From: ZC4RG29 sp964521255
GTDB lineage: Bacteria; Bacteroidota; Bacteroidia; Cytophagales; Cyclobacteriaceae
Direction of reading: 5' to 3'
Assembly (NCBI GenBank): GCA_964521255.1
Contig: CAZFRM010000011.1
Span: 1-64,000 of the forward strand
DNA: 64,000 nt
The notes under the pieces are model-generated. The model searched no databases, was not told the origin of the DNA, and saw only the letters and a list, made by a program, of their open reading frames with translations. This document shows positions 61,319 through 64,000 of this stretch, one piece after another. Every line of letters begins with the position of its first letter. Position 1 is the first letter of the stretch. A program made the position numbers and the translations under genes.

Positions 61319-62112
61319 CTCTTAAGGCGCCATACTACCAAAGCGACTATTATTAGTAAGACAGCAGGCCATAGGTTAGTTAACAACAGGCCGGTTATAA
61401 TTAAGCCATTGAGACCTGATGTAAAAGCACCTATGAATTGAGCGCTTAAAGTTTCTTCTTCAGATACTTGCTGGTTTAATTCCTGGTAGAATTTTAAATG
61501 AATGGTACTGTAGCTGACCTGGTCTTTAAGAAAATTAATCCTGCTGATGGTTGCTTCTATTTCTTCATGCAATGCACCAATTTGCTTTTCAGCATTTAAT
61601 AACTCCTCAATTGTCCCTGCTTTGTTGCGAAGTATTTCCGTGTAACGTATTTCAACTTCGCGCTTTGTTTTCAGGCGTGATTCTAAATCAACAAACTCTT
61701 TGGATGCATCTACTGTTGAGACGTTTCGGTAATGGACGAATGACGGTTCCCTGTCAATTTCTTTTAAAACATCATCGAAGTATTCATTTTGTACACGAAT
61801 AGTCATTTCATTTTGCATGCGGTTATCAACAAAATCAAGATTTGATGAAGAAATGAAGGCGGGATATTTTATCAACGTTTGTTCTATTGTTTCAGTGCAC
61901 TTCTTAATGTTACTCACTTTGAAGAAGTAGTTGGCTGTTTTAATCAACTTTGTGTTTCTATCGGAAAGCTGGTTAATATGATTTGAATTAGTGAGCTGAG
62001 TTGCAATGGATGAATTTGATTTTCCGTCCTCTGCAATAGTATTGGCAGATTCATTTTTTAGTGAGCATGAAAAAGTCAAAGCAATGATCAGTATGGGAAT
62101 GATCGTTCTCAT
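61288..62112 (-). CDS. DUF4349 domain lipoprotein
   Basis: A 274-residue lipoprotein (lipobox TFSCSLK). The DUF4349 layout is clear: a beta-rich part with LIKTANYFFKVSNIKKC and MTIRVQNEYFDDVLKEI, a long coiled coil (KTKREVEIRYTEILRNK, NAEKQIGALHEEIEATI), and a C-terminal membrane helix before a basic tail (WRLKSKVNLKPESA). Function of the family is not established. The last ~10 codons are duplicated at the far edge of the island. Confidence 0.88.
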   Translation of the reverse strand: MRTIIPILIIALTFSCSLKNESANTIAEDGKSNSSIATQLTNSNHINQLSDRNTKLIKTANYFFKVSNIKKCTETIEQTLIKYPAFISSSNLDFVDNRMQNEMTIRVQNEYFDDVLKEIDREPSFVHYRNVSTVDASKEFVDLESRLKTKREVEIRYTEILRNKAGTIEELLNAEKQIGALHEEIEATISRINFLKDQVSYSTIHLKFYQELNQQVSEEETLSAQFIGAFTSGLNGLIITGLLLTNLWPAVLLIIVALVVWRLKSKVNLKPESA

Positions 62113-62207
62113 ATTTATAGCTGGGTTAAAATGTAATGATTACTAAAGAGGTGCTGCCTGGGAAGAGCAACAGTGTGGGAAGAACTACAATGCGGTGTGT
62201 AGTGTAG

Positions 62208-62249
62208 AAAAAATTCCTAAAGGAGATATTAACAATCCCCTTTAGGAAT
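62208..62249 (-). terminator. Hairpin terminator of the small lipoprotein gene
   Basis: On the minus strand an 11-base stem ATTCCTAAAGG/CCTTTAGGAAT is followed by a T tract. It lies just after the stop of the small acidic lipoprotein. Confidence 0.75.
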
Positions 62250-62259
62250 AATAAGGGGA

Positions 62260-62445
62260 TTATTCTATAACAACAGAATCTGCAGGTGCAACAGCAGCAG
62301 AATCAACAACTGCAGGCTCAGTGGCCTCAGTAGCAGGAGCTTCGCTCTCTTGTGTTTCTGTAGCCGTGTTTTCAGCTGGTTTTGAAGTGCATGAAGCAAG
62401 AGTAATAACTAATGCAGCAAAAGCTAATTTGATTGTACTTTTCAT
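62260..62445 (-). CDS. Small acidic lipoprotein
   Basis: 61 residues from the ATG at 62445; a longer frame adds a basic stretch and is less likely. Lipobox LASCTSK (Cys near 19), then a low-complexity Glu/Ala/Thr/Pro tail (TETQESEAPATEATEPAVVD). Such tails are typical of small surface lipoproteins of unknown role in Bacteroidota. Ended by a strong hairpin terminator. Confidence 0.7.
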   Translation of the reverse strand: MKSTIKLAFAALVITLASCTSKPAENTATETQESEAPATEATEPAVVDSAAVAPADSVVIE

Positions 62446-62681
62446 AATCGATTTTAGTTTTCGGTTTAAAAATTTCCCCTTCATACCGAAAGCCCATGCA
62501 GGTAACCCAATGCATTCCTTAAAAAGTTTTAAATATTTGCCTCATTCGCGCATTTTTCTTTATATCTGACCTAAACAAACGTTTACGGGCTCCATATTCC
62601 AATACCACCTTCCATCTAATTATTTATTTTTACCTTGGGTTACCTTCAAAAAAGTTTAGTATAAAGTCAACCTTGTAGCAA

Positions 62682-63245
62682 GTGTATTATTTTGACGAGT
62701 TGATCGTTTCGGAATTGCGTAAGAAAAATCCCCTCGTGCTCAGGGAACTTTACAAAACGCATTTTCCGATGATAATGAATATGGTCTGCTCGAACAGTGG
62801 AACAGAGCAGGAGGCAAAAGATGTTTACCAGGATGCTGTGATAACTTTTTATGAAAAGACGCAGCAGCCGGAGTTTGTACTCACCTGCAAGATAAAGACG
62901 TATCTTTTTGCCGTTAGCCGGAGACTATGGTTGAAGCGGTTGGCTGAAAAGAAAAGATACCACGGAAAGATTGAGGAGTCAGAAACTTTTTTGGAGATCG
63001 ATGAAGAGATGGTTGACATCGAGGAGAAAGAAGAAGCTTTCGGGCGCATGGCTAACGCGCTGGATAAGTTGGGAGAACCATGCCGGAGTATCATCGAAGA
63101 CTTTTATTTCAACGGTCAAAACATGGATGCCATCCGGGATAAGTTTGGTTATACGAATGCTGATAATGCGAAGAATCAAAAGTATAAATGCCTGCAACGG
63201 TTAAAGAAGTTATTTTTCAATAATAATACAGAGGATGAGTCATGA
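62682..63245 (+). CDS. ECF-type RNA polymerase sigma factor
   Basis: 187 residues. Region 2 near residues 20-90 (LRELYKTHFPMIMNMVC, EAKDVYQDAVITFYEK, IKTYLFAVSRRLWLKRL) and region 4 near 120-175 (LGEPCRSIIEDFYFNGQNMD). The start is a GTG, giving MYYFDELIVSEL; no ATG fits upstream. Its stop overlaps the ATG of the next gene (ATGA), so sigma factor and membrane protease are co-translated. The next protein has the position of an anti-sigma factor. Confidence 0.9.
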   Translation: MYYFDELIVSELRKKNPLVLRELYKTHFPMIMNMVCSNSGTEQEAKDVYQDAVITFYEKTQQPEFVLTCKIKTYLFAVSRRLWLKRLAEKKRYHGKIEESETFLEIDEEMVDIEEKEEAFGRMANALDKLGEPCRSIIEDFYFNGQNMDAIRDKFGYTNADNAKNQKYKCLQRLKKLFFNNNTEDES

Positions 63246-64000
63246 GCGAAAAGGAATTATTTGAGAAGCTGGATGAATTTGCTGAAAGTCCCCTTACTGA
63301 AACAAAGCAAGCGGAACTGGAAGTATTATTACAAAGCGAACCATCCTTGCGCGAAAAGGCTGAAGAGCACCTTCGCTTTTTAAGGTCCATAAAATTTTTT
63401 AGCCAGCGAAAAGTTTTGCAAAAGACCCTTCATGGTATTCATGAAGAGTTGCCACGCGAAACACCTGCACCGGTCCGGCTAGTCATTGAAGAAAAGAAAA
63501 CCGGGGCGTGGAAAAGATACTGGCCCATGGCTGCGGTGGCTGCATCGGTCGCTTTGATCAGTACTTTAACGACACTACACATGGCTCGGTCGCTGGAGAC
63601 TAAACAAACCGCTTATTATAAAGAGTTGGGAAGGAAAGTTGAGCAGATAAAAAAATCGCAGAGCCTTATGATGGCTGATATTGCGGAGTCAAAAGAAAAA
63701 CCTGCACCCGTTCCGGCTAATTATACAGGCACTGGATTTCTTATTTCACCCGCTGGCTACGTGGCCACTAGTTACCACGTTATTAAAAATGCAGATTCAA
63801 TTTACATTGAAAATAAAAAGTTTGGTATACTAAAGGCTACTATACTGTTTAGCGACGTGGCAAAGGATGTATCTATTTTAAAAATTCAAACAGAAATTTT
63901 TACACCCCTTGCTTCATTGCCATACCTGATCAGTAATAAGGAAGCAAGCCTGGGTGAAGAAGTATTTACGTTGGGATTTCCGCGAGAGGATATTGTTTTT
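63242..64000 (+). CDS. Membrane-anchored trypsin-like protease, partial
   Basis: 253 residues visible; the gene runs off the window. The cytoplasmic N terminus (about 1-95) is helical and anti-sigma-like (LFEKLDEFAESPLTE, LLQSEPSLREKAEEHL). A membrane helix lies near 97-115 (WPMAAVAASVALISTLTT), then a short coiled coil, then a trypsin/HtrA-type domain with GTGFLISPAGYVATSYHVI (catalytic His) and AKDVSILKI (Asp). The Ser lies beyond the end. Overlap with the sigma gene suggests an anti-sigma/protease fusion. Confidence 0.8.
   Translation, partial: MSEKELFEKLDEFAESPLTETKQAELEVLLQSEPSLREKAEEHLRFLRSIKFFSQRKVLQKTLHGIHEELPRETPAPVRLVIEEKKTGAWKRYWPMAAVAASVALISTLTTLHMARSLETKQTAYYKELGRKVEQIKKSQSLMMADIAESKEKPAPVPANYTGTGFLISPAGYVATSYHVIKNADSIYIENKKFGILKATILFSDVAKDVSILKIQTEIFTPLASLPYLISNKEASLGEEVFTLGFPREDIVF

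Noticed and set aside
46300..61320. Prophage, integrative conjugative element or T6SS cluster
   Set aside because: No integrase, relaxase, structural phage, VgrG, Hcp or T6SS sheath gene is seen, and no tRNA at either edge.
61159..61356. 65-codon plus-strand frame across the right island edge
   Set aside because: It overlaps palindromes and the end of the DUF4349 gene on the other strand; no protein-like features.
1..64000. rRNA and tRNA genes
   Set aside because: I looked for cloverleaf-type segments and conserved rRNA stretches in the gaps and found none; a tRNAscan run would settle it.

Overview
The window reads as chromosome of a Bacteroidota bacterium, most likely a member of the Cytophagales. 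The evidence is a SusC/SusD pair, secreted enzymes ending in type-A type IX secretion (Por) sorting domains, TonB receptor plus DUF4249 pairs, propeller/Y_Y_Y/LuxR-type regulators, YD-repeat (Rhs) proteins of Bacteroidota style, and near-absence of Shine-Dalgarno sequences. I see no rRNA or tRNA gene, no CRISPR array, and no integrase, transposase or phage structural gene.

Layout. 0-7 kb: housekeeping and membrane genes, comprising a terC/DinB/esterase operon, a LOG-family protein, an SPFH - PH-like - Arc-like operon and a bestrophin. 7-13.6 kb: TonB receptor with its DUF4249 lipoprotein, then a large gluzincin-propeller-barrel protein. 13.7-19.4 kb: pyruvate dehydrogenase E2, hslV, a class III aminotransferase, and a TerB-like/DnaJ-TPR pair. 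19.5-36.4 kb: a polysaccharide utilisation locus (GH5, GH128, GH16, SusC, SusD and two propeller regulators) whose enzyme set points to beta-1,3-glucan (laminarin-type) substrates. 36.6-46.3 kb: sirtuin, MarR/YceI, tRNA methyltransferase, an ABC exporter-like operon with a His-rich permease, and a 2Fe-2S/molybdopterin hydroxylase pair.

46.3-61.3 kb is the unusual part: an accessory island. One frameshifted Rhs gene with an unrecognised C-terminal toxin-like domain and its neighbouring candidate immunity gene sits among eleven copies of one repeat (225-330 bp when complete). The repeat starts with CTCAGCCTTCGTTGG, ends with its imperfect inverted complement, and carries a piece of YD-repeat coding sequence inside. 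Nearly every copy is followed by a different small gene (membrane proteins, lipoproteins, small soluble proteins, a zinc ribbon). Some copies are preceded by Rhs pieces cut at different points, and some are followed by short open tails that look like ends of former toxins. The island looks like a reservoir of candidate immunity genes that has grown and decayed around a mobile or recombinogenic hairpin repeat. Its two edges carry an imperfect copy of the same ~58-60 bp, which includes the last codons of a DUF4349 gene, so the island probably entered or expanded at the 3' end of that gene.

61.3-64 kb: DUF4349 lipoprotein, a small acidic lipoprotein, and an ECF sigma factor overlapping a membrane-anchored trypsin-like protease that runs off the window. 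Short palindromes of the CCTGCCTG...CAGG type recur through the window, and one has inserted precisely inside one of the island repeats.
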